Part shown: positions 45,427 to 54,595 of the stretch, piece by piece
How the letters are laid out: the number at the start of each line of letters is the position of its first letter
Position numbering within the stretch: the stretch's first letter is position 1
Origin: Xenorhabdus doucetiae
GTDB lineage: Bacteria > Pseudomonadota > Gammaproteobacteria > Enterobacterales > Enterobacteriaceae
Assembly (NCBI RefSeq): GCF_000968195.1
Contig: NZ_FO704550.1
Location: 1,984,001-2,048,000 of the forward strand
Direction of reading: 5' to 3'
DNA length: 64,000 nucleotides
Notes under the pieces: generated by a model
What the model saw: the letters and a program-made list of their open reading frames with translations, nothing else
Told to the model about the DNA's origin: nothing
The model's database searches: none
Position numbers and translations under genes: made by a program

Positions 45427-46765
45427 GTACGGATTCCTTATTTGAGTTTTGTGGGAGGCCTTTACGGATAAGTTTCATCATATAGGCGTAACCCATACCG
45501 AAGACGGCGGCATAGACGACAAAGAAAATAAGTAAGCTGATACTCATGTGGATTTCGCCATGGGCGGATACCGCATCTTTGGTACGCATTAAGCCATAGA
45601 CGACCCACGGTTGACGGCCAATTTCGGTGGTGAACCAGCCCGCCAGAATCGCAATAAGGCCGGAAGGGGCCATAAACAGCATAAAACGGAGAAAGAACCG
45701 ATTTTCATAAAGGCGCTTTTTATGCCGCAGCCATAGCCCCCAGATACCGGCCACAATCATCAAAACACCCAGTCCCACCATGATGCGAAATGACCAAAAC
45801 ACCATAAAAACATTTGGGCGATCTTCTGGCGCAAATTCTTTCAGTGCCGGCACTTGTTTATCCAGACTGTGTGTCAGGATCAGGCTGGCAAGATAGGGAA
45901 TTTTGACGGCATACCGCGTCTCTTCTGCTTTCTGGTTGGGAATCCCAAACAAAATCAATGGGGTCGCTTCACCGGGATGATTTTCCCAATGGCCTTCCAT
46001 CGCGGCGACTTTAACGGGCTGATGTTTTAGTGTATTCAACCCATGCATATCGCCAATCATGGCTTGTAATGGCGCAATAATCAGGATCATCCACATCGCC
46101 ATTGACAACATTTTCCGCATGGCGGATGAATCATGGCCTTTCAGCAGATGCCAGGCCGCAGATGCTGCAATGAAAAATGCTGAGGCCAGAAATGCCGCTG
46201 TGCCCATATGCAGCAAGCGATAGGGAAAAGAGGGGTTGAAAATCACCGCCAGCCAATCAATTGGAACGACTTGATTATTAATAATTTCATGGCCTTGCGG
46301 TGTTTGCATCCAGCTATTGGAAGCTAATATCCAGAATGTCGAGATAATGGTGCCGAGCGCCACCATGCAGGTGGCAAAAAAGTGCAGTCTTTCGCCAACC
46401 CGCTGCCAGCCAAACAGCATAACGCCGAGGAATCCGGCTTCAAGAAAAAATGCCGTCAGTACTTCATAAACCAACAACGGGCCGGTAATTGTACCGGCAA
46501 AGTCAGAAAAAAAGCTCCAGTTAGTGCCGAACTGATAAGCCATCACCAAGCCGGAAACCACGCCCATCCCGAAATTAACCGCAAAAATTTTTGACCAGAA
46601 ATGGTATAGCGTCTTGTAGTCCGTATTACGTGTTTTAAGCCATAAGCCTTCCAATACTGCTAAAAAACTGGCTAAACCGATCGTAATGGCAGGAAAGATA
46701 ATGTGAAAGGAAACCGTAAATGCAAACTGTATCCTTGCGAGCTCAAGGGCATTTAACCCTAACAT
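45416..46765 (-). CDS. cioA: cyanide-insensitive bd-type quinol oxidase subunit I
   Basis: 449 residues. LARIQFAFTVSFHIIFPAI supplies a heme ligand (His21), LLHMGTAAFLASAF another His, and GWFTTEIGRQPWVVYGLMRT is the invariant block near the heme b558 Met ligand. It is clearly shorter than E. coli CydA (522 residues); the quinol loop is short, as in CioA. Such oxidases support respiration under cyanide and nitric oxide. Three genes, cioA-cioB-DUF2474, run as an operon. The 194-bp leader holds no clear regulator site. Confidence 0.85.
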   Translation of the reverse strand: MLGLNALELARIQFAFTVSFHIIFPAITIGLASFLAVLEGLWLKTRNTDYKTLYHFWSKIFAVNFGMGVVSGLVMAYQFGTNWSFFSDFAGTITGPLLVYEVLTAFFLEAGFLGVMLFGWQRVGERLHFFATCMVALGTIISTFWILASNSWMQTPQGHEIINNQVVPIDWLAVIFNPSFPYRLLHMGTAAFLASAFFIAASAAWHLLKGHDSSAMRKMLSMAMWMILIIAPLQAMIGDMHGLNTLKHQPVKVAAMEGHWENHPGEATPLILFGIPNQKAEETRYAVKIPYLASLILTHSLDKQVPALKEFAPEDRPNVFMVFWSFRIMVGLGVLMIVAGIWGLWLRHKKRLYENRFFLRFMLFMAPSGLIAILAGWFTTEIGRQPWVVYGLMRTKDAVSAHGEIHMSISLLIFFVVYAAVFGMGYAYMMKLIRKGLPQNSNKESVHGH

Positions 46766-46959
46766 AATGACCTCTTATTTGAAATCTATTGGGGATATGG
46801 GTAAACGAAGTGAGAAGGTGCAGACAAGTAGAACACAGAGATTTTAGGTATAATAGTGACAATTTTTTGTTTATTGGCTATAACAGTTACTCAGCCTGCC
46901 GAGTGATCGATTTTCGGCAAGCTGGGGGCGGTATTTGTTTTCCAGATTTTCAGGAGGGA

Positions 46960-47709
46960 TTAAAGAAGATGAAATAATCGGGATAAGCCGTCATATCTTT
47001 CTTCCTCTTCCTTTTCCTCGTTCTTTTTTTGTAAATGTCTTGCATAGTTAATCCATATAAAAGATTCTGGCCCATTCCAGGGTGGAAATGTAGGATTATT
47101 ATTCTTCCAAAATTGGACTTTTTCAGCGATCTTGTGATTGGTTCTGTGCCTAAAAATCCATCTTAGCTCTTTTCCAGTCATACTATTATAATATTTATTC
47201 ATATTATGTTTGTTAGTAACACTTTCCATATCGATACCATCAAGGATGAAATGTACATGTATATTCTTAATTAATTCATTATTGCCTATGCTTACCCATG
47301 ACAGTCCCCCTTTGCATTTTCTCCCCATTATTGTCCTATTGTATTCTAAACTTTCAGTTACACTGATATATTTTTCGTCGTGTTTTAGGTGATTAAAGAA
47401 ATTATCTTTATATTTTTTGTATTCATCGTTTTTAGTGTAATTGTATTTGCTTTCCATATCGTGGATTTTGGCTAATTTATTCTCATTATTGGTGTCAATA
47501 TTTTTTTTAACAAAACATTTAATTTGGTCTAATTCCGCAGGTATTAGATAATAATCAATGACTGTTGGAGGATAACCGTACTCATTGATAGGAACGCGGG
47601 CATCTTCAAAGGCTTTAGTTCCATTAATATACCGAGTCCTCTCAGGGTTTAATCCATATATTAAATCGCCTTTATAAAATTTTGTTCTAAAAGGTGGGTT
47701 AAATGGCAT
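46960..47709 (-). CDS. AT-rich orphan protein (249 aa)
   Basis: A soluble protein without signal peptide, rich in Lys, Asn and Tyr, from a markedly AT-rich gene. AGGAT lies at the right distance before the ATG. It starts MPFNPPFRTKFYKGDLIYG; the middle has SWVSIGNNELIKNIHVHFIL and GKELRWIFRHRTNHKIAEK. The end is highly charged (KKNEEKEEEERYD). I do not recognise the family. Base composition and isolation suggest horizontal origin; an effector is one possibility only. Confidence 0.5.
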   Translation of the reverse strand: MPFNPPFRTKFYKGDLIYGLNPERTRYINGTKAFEDARVPINEYGYPPTVIDYYLIPAELDQIKCFVKKNIDTNNENKLAKIHDMESKYNYTKNDEYKKYKDNFFNHLKHDEKYISVTESLEYNRTIMGRKCKGGLSWVSIGNNELIKNIHVHFILDGIDMESVTNKHNMNKYYNSMTGKELRWIFRHRTNHKIAEKVQFWKNNNPTFPPWNGPESFIWINYARHLQKKNEEKEEEERYDGLSRLFHLL

Positions 47710-47971
47710 ATTTTATCCTTTTTATCAATTAACTTAAAATTGGATTATTATAATCACTCTTTTTTTAAAGAAATTTTATTTATTTATGTAGTTATTTAAA
47801 CAAAAGTTAAAGATAGGTAAAAATAAGTCATTGTTAGTCAAATGGGATTTTATACAATTATTTTAGTCGCCAGTTACTTTATTACAGTAGGAAGCGACTT
47901 ATCTCTTGAATCCTATATAAAAAGCAGGCTTTAACGTCATCAGTAATTAAAGCTGCCTTATTTTGAGAAAC

Positions 47972-48514
47972 TCAGAGCATGGCTTTTGCCCCCATCCGGT
48001 AAATTCGTTCACAGCCAGTCACCTCACCAAATTCAGCCCGGACTATCATGCCTTCGATAAACGTTATCAACGTTTCTGCTTTAGTTTCAGCGTCTTTTTG
48101 GTTGGAGGGAAAAATAGAGGATAACAGCGCTTTTAGCCACTTTTTATGCTGTTGAGCCTGTTTGACAATAGTTTCGTCATGGCCTTTAAATTCGGCCAGG
48201 GCGTGCATAAACAGGCATCCTTTAAAATCAGGGGATTGGAACCATAAAAAATGCCAGTCAAGGATCGCATTCAGCTTGTTTTCCGTTCCTTCTGAGGCCG
48301 ATACCACGCTATTGAGTGACGCTTCAAATCTGTTATGTCTCCTCATTAATAGGCTTTCAATCAGCTTGTTTTTAGAGCCGAAGTAACGATACATAGAGGT
48401 TTTTGACACACTGGCTTTATCCCGAATCAAATCAACGCCGACTGCGTTGTAACCGAATTCATTAAACAGTGATTCCGCAATATCTAAGATGTGTTCTTTT
48501 TTGTTCATCGTCAT
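47972..48514 (-). CDS. TetR/AcrR family transcriptional regulator
   Basis: 180 residues. The N-terminal DNA-binding domain is clear: ILDIAESLFNEFGYNAVGV, then DKASVSKTSMYRYFGSKNKLIE. The C-terminal ligand domain (DWHFLWFQSPDFKGCLFMHAL) resembles the YcdC/TetR_C group. It is transcribed away from the HPP gene, and two palindromes lie between them, so it very probably represses itself and that neighbour. Confidence 0.85.
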   Translation of the reverse strand: MTMNKKEHILDIAESLFNEFGYNAVGVDLIRDKASVSKTSMYRYFGSKNKLIESLLMRRHNRFEASLNSVVSASEGTENKLNAILDWHFLWFQSPDFKGCLFMHALAEFKGHDETIVKQAQQHKKWLKALLSSIFPSNQKDAETKAETLITFIEGMIVRAEFGEVTGCERIYRMGAKAML

Positions 48515-48578
48515 TTTTCTTCGTTATTCCTATCAGCCTTGATTAATAACCTTATTTAATGAAAGGTTGTTTTGGAGT

Positions 48579-48618
48579 GTACAGATCTGTACTATTTATT
48601 AAGTGAACAGATCTGTAC
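48579..48618. promoter_or_regulatory. twin palindromic operators for the TetR regulator
   Basis: GTACAGATCTGTAC (48579-48592) is a perfect 14-bp palindrome, and GAACAGATCTGTAC (48605-48618) repeats it with one change; the centres are 26 bp apart. They sit between the divergent tetR and HPP genes. Confidence 0.8.
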
Positions 48619-48674
48619 ATACTGTATCATGCTGACTGAATAATAGTGCATATTAATTATCTGGAGAATCAAAT

Positions 48675-49199
48675 ATGAGTAAATTGAGCGGCGGCGGTGT
48701 TTTACCACCAAAACCAGATTTTATTCAATTAATTAAAGGGTTATTGGGAGGGTTTCTGGGTATTTTGGTACTGAGTTATTTAAGTCAGACAACAGAGTAT
48801 CCGTGGCTAATGGCTCCGTTTGGGGCAACTTGCGTTATCCTCTTCGCGGTTCCGGCTTCTCCGCTTGCTCAACCGAGAAATGTGATTGGCGGTCATTTAC
48901 TGGCCACGGCTGTCGGGCTTATCACATTATATACATTGGGAAACGCTTTAATTGTGATGTCGCTATCGGTGGGAATAGCCATTATGTTGATGCAACTGCT
49001 TAGAGTTGTCCATCCACCCGCAGGGGCTAATCCGTTGGTTATATTTTTGGCCGGGCAAGAAGCGGTTGGTTTTGATTTTCTTTTTACCCCTGTGTTGATG
49101 GGTAGCGTGGCGCTTGTTGTGATTGCCTCTTTTATTAATAACATGGGTAAAGAAAATCGTTGGCCGATATATTGGTATGGGTTTACCAGAAGAAAATAG
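48675..49199 (+). CDS. HPP family membrane protein
   Basis: 174 residues with four hydrophobic segments and the family signature RVVHPPAGANPLVIFLAG. Relatives include plant and cyanobacterial chloroplast nitrite transporters of the HPP family; in bacteria the substrate is mostly unknown. The gene is divergent from a TetR regulator and is probably induced when that regulator binds its ligand. Confidence 0.78.
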   Translation: MSKLSGGGVLPPKPDFIQLIKGLLGGFLGILVLSYLSQTTEYPWLMAPFGATCVILFAVPASPLAQPRNVIGGHLLATAVGLITLYTLGNALIVMSLSVGIAIMLMQLLRVVHPPAGANPLVIFLAGQEAVGFDFLFTPVLMGSVALVVIASFINNMGKENRWPIYWYGFTRRK

Positions 49200-49239
49200 G
49201 GTTGATACGGGACTGACTGCTTGACCGGATGCGGGTATA

Positions 49240-49507
49240 ATCGGGCGTTCATTTGTCCATCAATTGATTGAACAATCTCCGGAGCATGAAACAATGTTGA
49301 TGACCATTGCAGAAGAGCTTGAGCAAAAAGGGCGCGAGCAGGGTATCGGCAAGGTATTGAACAAGTATCAGGCAGGGTATCGAGCAAGGCCGGGAGGAAG
49401 GTAAACTGGAAACGGCGCGCGCATTATTACGGCATGGTGTCAGTTTGGACATCATTGTTACCAGTACTGGACTGAGCCGGGATAAAATTGAAGCGTTAAA
49501 ACATTAA
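49240..49507 (+). pseudogene. Rpn/YhgA-like nuclease remnant
   Basis: In one frame FVHQLIEQSPEHETMLMTIA then EELEQKGREQGIGK, and after a shift near 49380 EEGKLETARALLRHGVSLDII and TSTGLSRDKIEALKH. This is the C-terminal tail of a recombination-promoting nuclease (Rpn, PD-(D/E)XK). The catalytic N-terminus is absent and at least one frameshift is present. Confidence 0.65.
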
Positions 49508-49538
49508 ATGACTCTGCCCTTTCATCGCTTTCATCAAA

Positions 49539-49567
49539 TAGGAGGCGGGATCATGCCCGCCGTCCTA
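49539..49567. terminator. strong hairpin downstream of yegD
   Basis: TAGGA-GGCGGG-ATCATG-CCCGCC-G-TCCTA forms a G+C-rich stem with one bulged G. It lies 69 bp past the yegD stop and just past the Rpn remnant. No long T run follows, so it is a probable rather than certain terminator. Confidence 0.5.
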
Positions 49568-49635
49568 TACCAAATCATCATGCCGCTCAAATTTCCTTCA
49601 CAAAACGTCAGCGCGCACTAATACAACAATGACAA

Positions 49636-50988
49636 TTAAGCAAAACAGATTTTTGCCCAGCGTGCCAGTCCTGTTGTGACTGAGCCGAAGTAATTACCCC
49701 CAACCAACGGAATCCCCGGTAACTCCTGTTCAACCGTGTGGCGTAGAACAGGTGAACTGGCTGAACCCCCGGTCATAAAGATCACATCGGGTTGGGTTCC
49801 ACTTTGTACCACGGCTTCGCTGACTAATTTCGCCATTTTCTCTTTGGTGGATTCGATCGCGGCAATCATCTGGTCACGCTGGATATTTACTTCAATAATT
49901 TCTGAAGATAGATTCAGTTTAACGCGATGTTCAGACTGCTCCGAAAGCGCAATTTTGGCTTCCTCCGCGCTGCGAACAAGACTGTATCCCAGTGTGTCTT
50001 GATATACTTTCAATAAGCGTGCTAATTTTTCTGGCTCTTGGGCATCTCTGTGCAAGGATTTTAATGCGGCAAAATTCTGGCGGGAGTAAAACTCTTTCTG
50101 AGCCTGTATATCGTTAATGGCAATCGGGTTCCAGAACTGGGTCAATGGCATCTCAATACCTGAGGCAACTTTGCTTCCCAAGCCAAAAGGGTGCATCAGT
50201 TGCTTGAAGGTCAGATGAATATCTAAGTCATTCCCGCCAATACGTTGCCCCGTGTGCGCCAGTAAACTGTCATTGCGTTCAAATTGACCTCGCCAGCTTG
50301 GCCCCATTTGAATAACGGAACAATCGGTTGTTCCGCCGCCAATATCGACGATCAATACCGTTTTATCTTCTGTTAATGTGGCTTCATATTCCAAACCGGC
50401 TGCCACGGGTTCAAATTGGAATTCAATATGGCGAAAACCTGCCCGTTTTGCTGCATTAAGTAAAATCCCTTCAGCTTGTTGATTTGATTTATCGCCACCA
50501 CGCCCATGAAAATTGATTGGGCGCCCAATGACGACATCTTCGACAGTTTGCTGTTTATTGGCTTCGACTTGTTGTTTGATATTAGCCATCATGGCGCAAA
50601 CCAGATCCTCAAAAAAACTAATTTGAGTCTCTCTTAAGCCCATTGCGCCCAAAAAAGATTTCGGTGATTTAACGTAGTAAATATCTTGCGGATCTTCCAA
50701 ATATCGCGCTAATGCTTGTTGCCCAAATACGATATCTGCGGGTAAAAGTTCGATGCCTTCCTCACGGTTTGCAGCAACCGCACTACGAAGCAGTTGCTCA
50801 CCCGCCTGATTGTTTGGTCTGATATTCCAGTGGCGAAATAAATGCTCGGAAACGGATTCTCGGCTCGGTGCAGCCAGAGCAGAAGGCATATAAAAGTTAT
50901 CATTTTCGATAGCAATAAGCTGCGGTGTATCGCCGATCATTTCTGCTACCGCGCAATTTGATGTGCCATAGTCAAAACCGATGAACAT
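49636..50988 (-). CDS. yegD: Hsp70-like chaperone YegD
   Basis: 450 residues; the start is the ATG at 50988, preceded by GAGGAAAC. The actin-like ATPase fold shows FIGFDYGTSNCAVAEM (phosphate 1), VLIVDIGGGTTDCSV (phosphate 2) and IFMTGGSASSPVLRH (adenosine). There is no substrate-binding or lid domain as in DnaK, matching YegD length. A cytosolic chaperone-like protein of unclear role. It is divergent from the MocR gene with 168 bp between them. Confidence 0.87.
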   Translation of the reverse strand: MFIGFDYGTSNCAVAEMIGDTPQLIAIENDNFYMPSALAAPSRESVSEHLFRHWNIRPNNQAGEQLLRSAVAANREEGIELLPADIVFGQQALARYLEDPQDIYYVKSPKSFLGAMGLRETQISFFEDLVCAMMANIKQQVEANKQQTVEDVVIGRPINFHGRGGDKSNQQAEGILLNAAKRAGFRHIEFQFEPVAAGLEYEATLTEDKTVLIVDIGGGTTDCSVIQMGPSWRGQFERNDSLLAHTGQRIGGNDLDIHLTFKQLMHPFGLGSKVASGIEMPLTQFWNPIAINDIQAQKEFYSRQNFAALKSLHRDAQEPEKLARLLKVYQDTLGYSLVRSAEEAKIALSEQSEHRVKLNLSSEIIEVNIQRDQMIAAIESTKEKMAKLVSEAVVQSGTQPDVIFMTGGSASSPVLRHTVEQELPGIPLVGGNYFGSVTTGLARWAKICFA

Positions 50989-51156
50989 AAGTTTCCTCAT
51001 TTTTAAGCGTGGAAAATTTCAAAAAGGGCGCAGATGCTAGCTTAAATTAGCTTGAAACGCGAGCTTAGAGGAAAAAGTGCATCTTGAAGTATGATGAGTA
51101 TAATACTGAAAATTTTTTGCTAAATACCTATAACAGTTTAAGCAAGGGTCAAGCAT

Positions 51157-52578
51157 ATGACGCGTTACGAACAATTGGCTGGCATGATCCGCCAGCAAAT
51201 AGAGGACGATATTTGGCAAGTGGGGGATAGATTACCGTCACTGCGGGAATCGGTGAAATCGTCGGGTTTGAGCTTGATGACTGTGCTACAAGCTTACCAG
51301 TTGCTGGAAAGTCAAGGATGGATAGTGGCACGTCCACAATCAGGATATTATGTTGCCCCCCGATTAAAACCTTTTGCGGCGGCAAAGGGAGGAAAAGAAC
51401 TCAATTTAACTGAAAACGTGGAGATCAGTGCGTCTATTTTTGATGTTTTGCAGGCCTGCAAAGATCCGCAAATCATTCCTTTTGGTTCGGCATTTCCCGA
51501 TCCCTCCTTATTGGCCGAGCCAAAATTGTCAAAAATACTGGCTTCCGTTGCCCGCCGTTTTGTTCCACACAGTTCGCTGGCAAATCTGCCGCCGGGCAAT
51601 GAAAAGTTACGACGCAATATCTCCCGTCGCTATGCCGCCCACGGTATTCATGTTTCCCCTGATGAAATTGTCATTACTGCCGGCGCAATGGAATCATTAA
51701 GTTTCAGTTTGCAATCCGTCACTTCGCCGGGTGATTGGGTGGTGATTGAATCGCCCGCTTTTTATGGCGCGCTACAGGCGATAGAACGGTTACGTTTGAA
51801 AGCCATTGCCATTAAAACCGATCCGCTCACGGGTATTGATTTGGATACGTTGCAGCAGGTTGTACAGAAATATCCCATAAAAGCCTGTTGGTTGATGTCA
51901 CGTTTTCAAAATCCGTTGTGCAGCACCATGCCGCCCGAAAATAAACAGCGACTGGTAGAGATTTTGAATCACAGCCAGATTGCCTTGGTTGAAGATGATG
52001 TGTATGGCGAATTGTATTTCGAGCAGGAGCCTCCGGCACCGATAAAAGCCTGGGATACAGAAAATAATTTTATGCACTGTGCATCATTCTCAAAATGCCT
52101 TGCCCCCGGTTATCGGGTAGGTTGGGTTGCAGCAGGCAAACACGCAAAGAAAATTCAGCAACTCCAGATGATGAGTACGGTATCTGCCAGTACCCCAACC
52201 CAGTTGGCGATTGCCGATTATCTGGCGCAGGGCGGGTATGACAATCACTTGCGTCGATTAAGGCGGCAGTTGGAACAGCGGCAAAGCCGGATGCTATGGG
52301 CAATCAGTGAATACTTTCCCCAATCCGTGAAAGTTAACAGCGCACGGGGTGGTTATTTTCTTTGGCTGGAGTTTGAATCGCCTTTTAATGCTAACCGGCT
52401 CTATCAACTGGCGTTGGCAAAGCATATCAGTATTGCGCCCGGTAGTATGTTTTCCACCAGCGCTCAGTTTGATCATGCTTTTCGCCTGAATACTTCGTTT
52501 GCCTGGAATGAAACGCAGGCTTTGGCAATGAAGGAATTGGGGAAGCTGTGCCATCAGCTTTTAAAGGAATGCGGGTAA
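51157..52578 (+). CDS. MocR-type regulator (GntR HTH plus aminotransferase domain)
   Basis: 473 residues. Residues 1-70 are a GntR winged helix (YEQLAGMIRQQIEDDIWQVG, LPSLRESVKSSGLSLMTV). Residues 110-470 are a class I aminotransferase-like domain with FQNPLCSTMP, LVEDDVYGELYFE and the PLP lysine in SFSKCLAPGYRVGW. It resembles E. coli YjiR/YdcR. MocR proteins sense PLP or amino metabolites and regulate neighbouring genes; the HutD/Ves gene 126 bp downstream may be a target. Confidence 0.82.
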   Translation: MTRYEQLAGMIRQQIEDDIWQVGDRLPSLRESVKSSGLSLMTVLQAYQLLESQGWIVARPQSGYYVAPRLKPFAAAKGGKELNLTENVEISASIFDVLQACKDPQIIPFGSAFPDPSLLAEPKLSKILASVARRFVPHSSLANLPPGNEKLRRNISRRYAAHGIHVSPDEIVITAGAMESLSFSLQSVTSPGDWVVIESPAFYGALQAIERLRLKAIAIKTDPLTGIDLDTLQQVVQKYPIKACWLMSRFQNPLCSTMPPENKQRLVEILNHSQIALVEDDVYGELYFEQEPPAPIKAWDTENNFMHCASFSKCLAPGYRVGWVAAGKHAKKIQQLQMMSTVSASTPTQLAIADYLAQGGYDNHLRRLRRQLEQRQSRMLWAISEYFPQSVKVNSARGGYFLWLEFESPFNANRLYQLALAKHISIAPGSMFSTSAQFDHAFRLNTSFAWNETQALAMKELGKLCHQLLKECG

Positions 52579-52704
52579 TCAATCACACTTCAACGACTTT
52601 GATATTGTCGCAAGAGAAATTATTTGCCAATGTGCCTATTAACATTTTGACGCTGATTATCTTTTGGCTTTGTAAACAGAATATAAAAGTGGTGAGGGAG
52701 TGGC

Positions 52705-53274
52705 ATGAAAATAAAATGTTTCGATTATGCAACATTACCAAGGCTGCAATGGTCTGAAGGGAAAGGCGAAACAAGGGATATTGTTTGCTGGCCTGTGTCT
52801 GATGATTTTGCCTGGCGAGCCTGTTTTACGACCCTCCATCAAAGCGGAGTAGTGGGGCAATTTCCTGATATTGAACGCACAATCATTTTATTAAAAGGGA
52901 AGGGTATCCGCTTGACCAGTCCGGGGTTTCTGGAACACGAGCTGGTGAAAAAGATGACGCCATTTAATTTTTCAGGCGATATTCTGGGACATGCGGAATT
53001 ATTGGATGGTCCCGTTCAGTGTTTCAATATCATGACTCGCCGTTCATGTTGGGCTTCTGAGGTTTCAGTCATTTCTGAGGAACGTTTACTGCCAACATCA
53101 CACAGCGGTGTACTCTATGTTTTAAAAGGGCGTTGGGAAATGGCAGGCGCAAATTGTGTCCAGCTTGCTTTTGGCCAAGGTGCATGGTGGTTGCCGGATA
53201 TTAGGGAAGGGATAATTAAGCCACTGGTTGCAGATAGTCAGTTGTTATGGGTCGATTTACGCCCGATAGGGTGA
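52705..53274 (+). CDS. HutD/Ves family cupin-like protein
   Basis: 189 residues starting at an ATG with GGGAG upstream. The two-barrel cupin of HutD/Ves shows DFAWRACFTTLHQSGVVGQF, ERTIILLKGKGIRLT, GPVQCFNIMTRR and HSGVLYVLKGRWEM. HutD occurs with histidine-use genes and E. coli Ves with cold-inducible expression; the molecular function is not settled. Probably in one transcription unit with the MocR gene. Confidence 0.75.
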   Translation: MKIKCFDYATLPRLQWSEGKGETRDIVCWPVSDDFAWRACFTTLHQSGVVGQFPDIERTIILLKGKGIRLTSPGFLEHELVKKMTPFNFSGDILGHAELLDGPVQCFNIMTRRSCWASEVSVISEERLLPTSHSGVLYVLKGRWEMAGANCVQLAFGQGAWWLPDIREGIIKPLVADSQLLWVDLRPIG

Positions 53275-53307
53275 ACGGGATCATCGTTGAAAACCAATAT
53301 ATAAGCG

Positions 53308-53326
53308 GCCTGTTTTTATAACAGGC
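53308..53326 (+). terminator. weak hairpin after the HutD/Ves gene
   Basis: GCCTGTT / AACAGGC with a short AT loop lies 34 bp past the stop. Only a loose T-rich tail follows. The rest of 53275-53574 is AT-rich with no gene seen. Confidence 0.35.
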
Positions 53327-53574
53327 TGTTGAATTTTATTGATTAAAATCCAATAGTTAAAAGTTTTAATCAAAAAATCCTGCCTAAAAAATGAAAAATA
53401 GCTAAAAGCGTATAATCTTAATCTATGAACATATAACGATAAAAGTAATACGACACAAATATTATCATTTCCTTTGTTGATAGTTAAAGAAATTATCTCT
53501 TTTATCCGTGAGTGGCTGTCAGATAACAGGAAATAGAAATACTCAGCTTTTGTTCTGATAAGGTAATGATAAGT

Positions 53575-54516
53575 ATGATTAAAAACTTGATAGTAATTCC
53601 ATTAGTCACTTTATCTTTTGGAATTATGGCACAACCCGCGTCATCACAATATTATTGGGGAGATAATAGCGTCTCTTTTATGCTTGGGCTTGGCTGGCTG
53701 AAAGGCGAATCTAATGAACATCTTTATGGATATTCCGAAGACCCGAAATACAAAAGCAGTCAATTGAATTGGAAAATAGGTGATGCCCTGATTGCCAGAG
53801 GCAAAGTTTCCTGGGAGCCTCTTGACAGATTAACCGTGAATGGGGGTGGTTGGGTTAAATTATCATCCCGCAATAGCAAAATGGATGATTATGACTGGTT
53901 GGATGTAAATCAAAGCCATTGGACTCATTGGTCAACCAGCCCAGATACTTCCTTGAATGATGCCAATGAATTTGATTTAAATGCCGCCGGTTGGCTAATC
54001 AAACAACCCAATTACAAATTGGGTGGTGTATTGGGTTATCAGGAAACACGTTTTAGCTGGACGGCTTATAGTGGACATTATATCTATGATAATGGCGCTA
54101 ATATCGGGGAATTTCCTTCTGGGATGGCAGGGGTGGGCTATAAACAAAAATTTAGTTTGCCCTATATTGGGTTAACCGGGCAGTATCGTTATCAGGATTT
54201 TGAATTTAACCTGTTACTGAAATATAGCCCGTGGGTAAAAGCCCGAAGCAATGATGAGCATTATATGCGTCGTTTAACTCTGCCCCAGAAATCGGATAAG
54301 GTTCGTTATTATGGTGTCAGTATTGATGCCGGTTATTATTTAAATCAAAATACAAAGATCTATACGGCATTTACCTGGAATAAATATCGTGAAGGTAAAG
54401 GCAAAACAAAACTCATCTATTATGATACTGGCTACACCAATGAGTTAGGCGACGATTCTATCGGAATTGAAAACCGAAACTACAGCATAGATCTTGGATT
54501 ACAGTACCATTTCTAG
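53575..54516 (+). CDS. omptin family outer-membrane protease
   Basis: 313 residues from the ATG at 53575 (a better distance from AAGG than the ATG at 53566), with a Sec signal ending near ASSQ. It is a 10-strand beta-barrel ending SIDLGLQYHF. All omptin catalytic parts are visible: DDYDW (the Asp pair of OmpT D83/D85) and SNDEHY (the Asp-His pair of D210/H212), plus SPDTSLNDANEFDLN. Omptins cleave between basic residues, and act on antimicrobial peptides and host proteins. It stands alone, with a strong terminator behind it. Confidence 0.9.
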   Translation: MIKNLIVIPLVTLSFGIMAQPASSQYYWGDNSVSFMLGLGWLKGESNEHLYGYSEDPKYKSSQLNWKIGDALIARGKVSWEPLDRLTVNGGGWVKLSSRNSKMDDYDWLDVNQSHWTHWSTSPDTSLNDANEFDLNAAGWLIKQPNYKLGGVLGYQETRFSWTAYSGHYIYDNGANIGEFPSGMAGVGYKQKFSLPYIGLTGQYRYQDFEFNLLLKYSPWVKARSNDEHYMRRLTLPQKSDKVRYYGVSIDAGYYLNQNTKIYTAFTWNKYREGKGKTKLIYYDTGYTNELGDDSIGIENRNYSIDLGLQYHF

Positions 54517-54542
54517 CTTTCTTGTTATTACATTACTGGCGT

Positions 54543-54579
54543 AACTGACAGCTACCGTTTTCTTCGGTATCTGTCAGTT
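54543..54579. terminator. bidirectional terminator between omptin gene and lhgO
   Basis: The stem AACTGACAG / CTGTCAGTT continues inward with ACCG / CGGT, and T- or A-rich flanks lie on both sides. It separates two convergent genes. Confidence 0.82.
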
Positions 54580-54595
54580 TAAAATATATTTCTCC

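Noticed and set aside
46789..46977. 62-codon + strand frame between cioA and the orphan gene
   Set aside because: No ribosome site and no protein-like character; it overlaps the end of the opposite gene.
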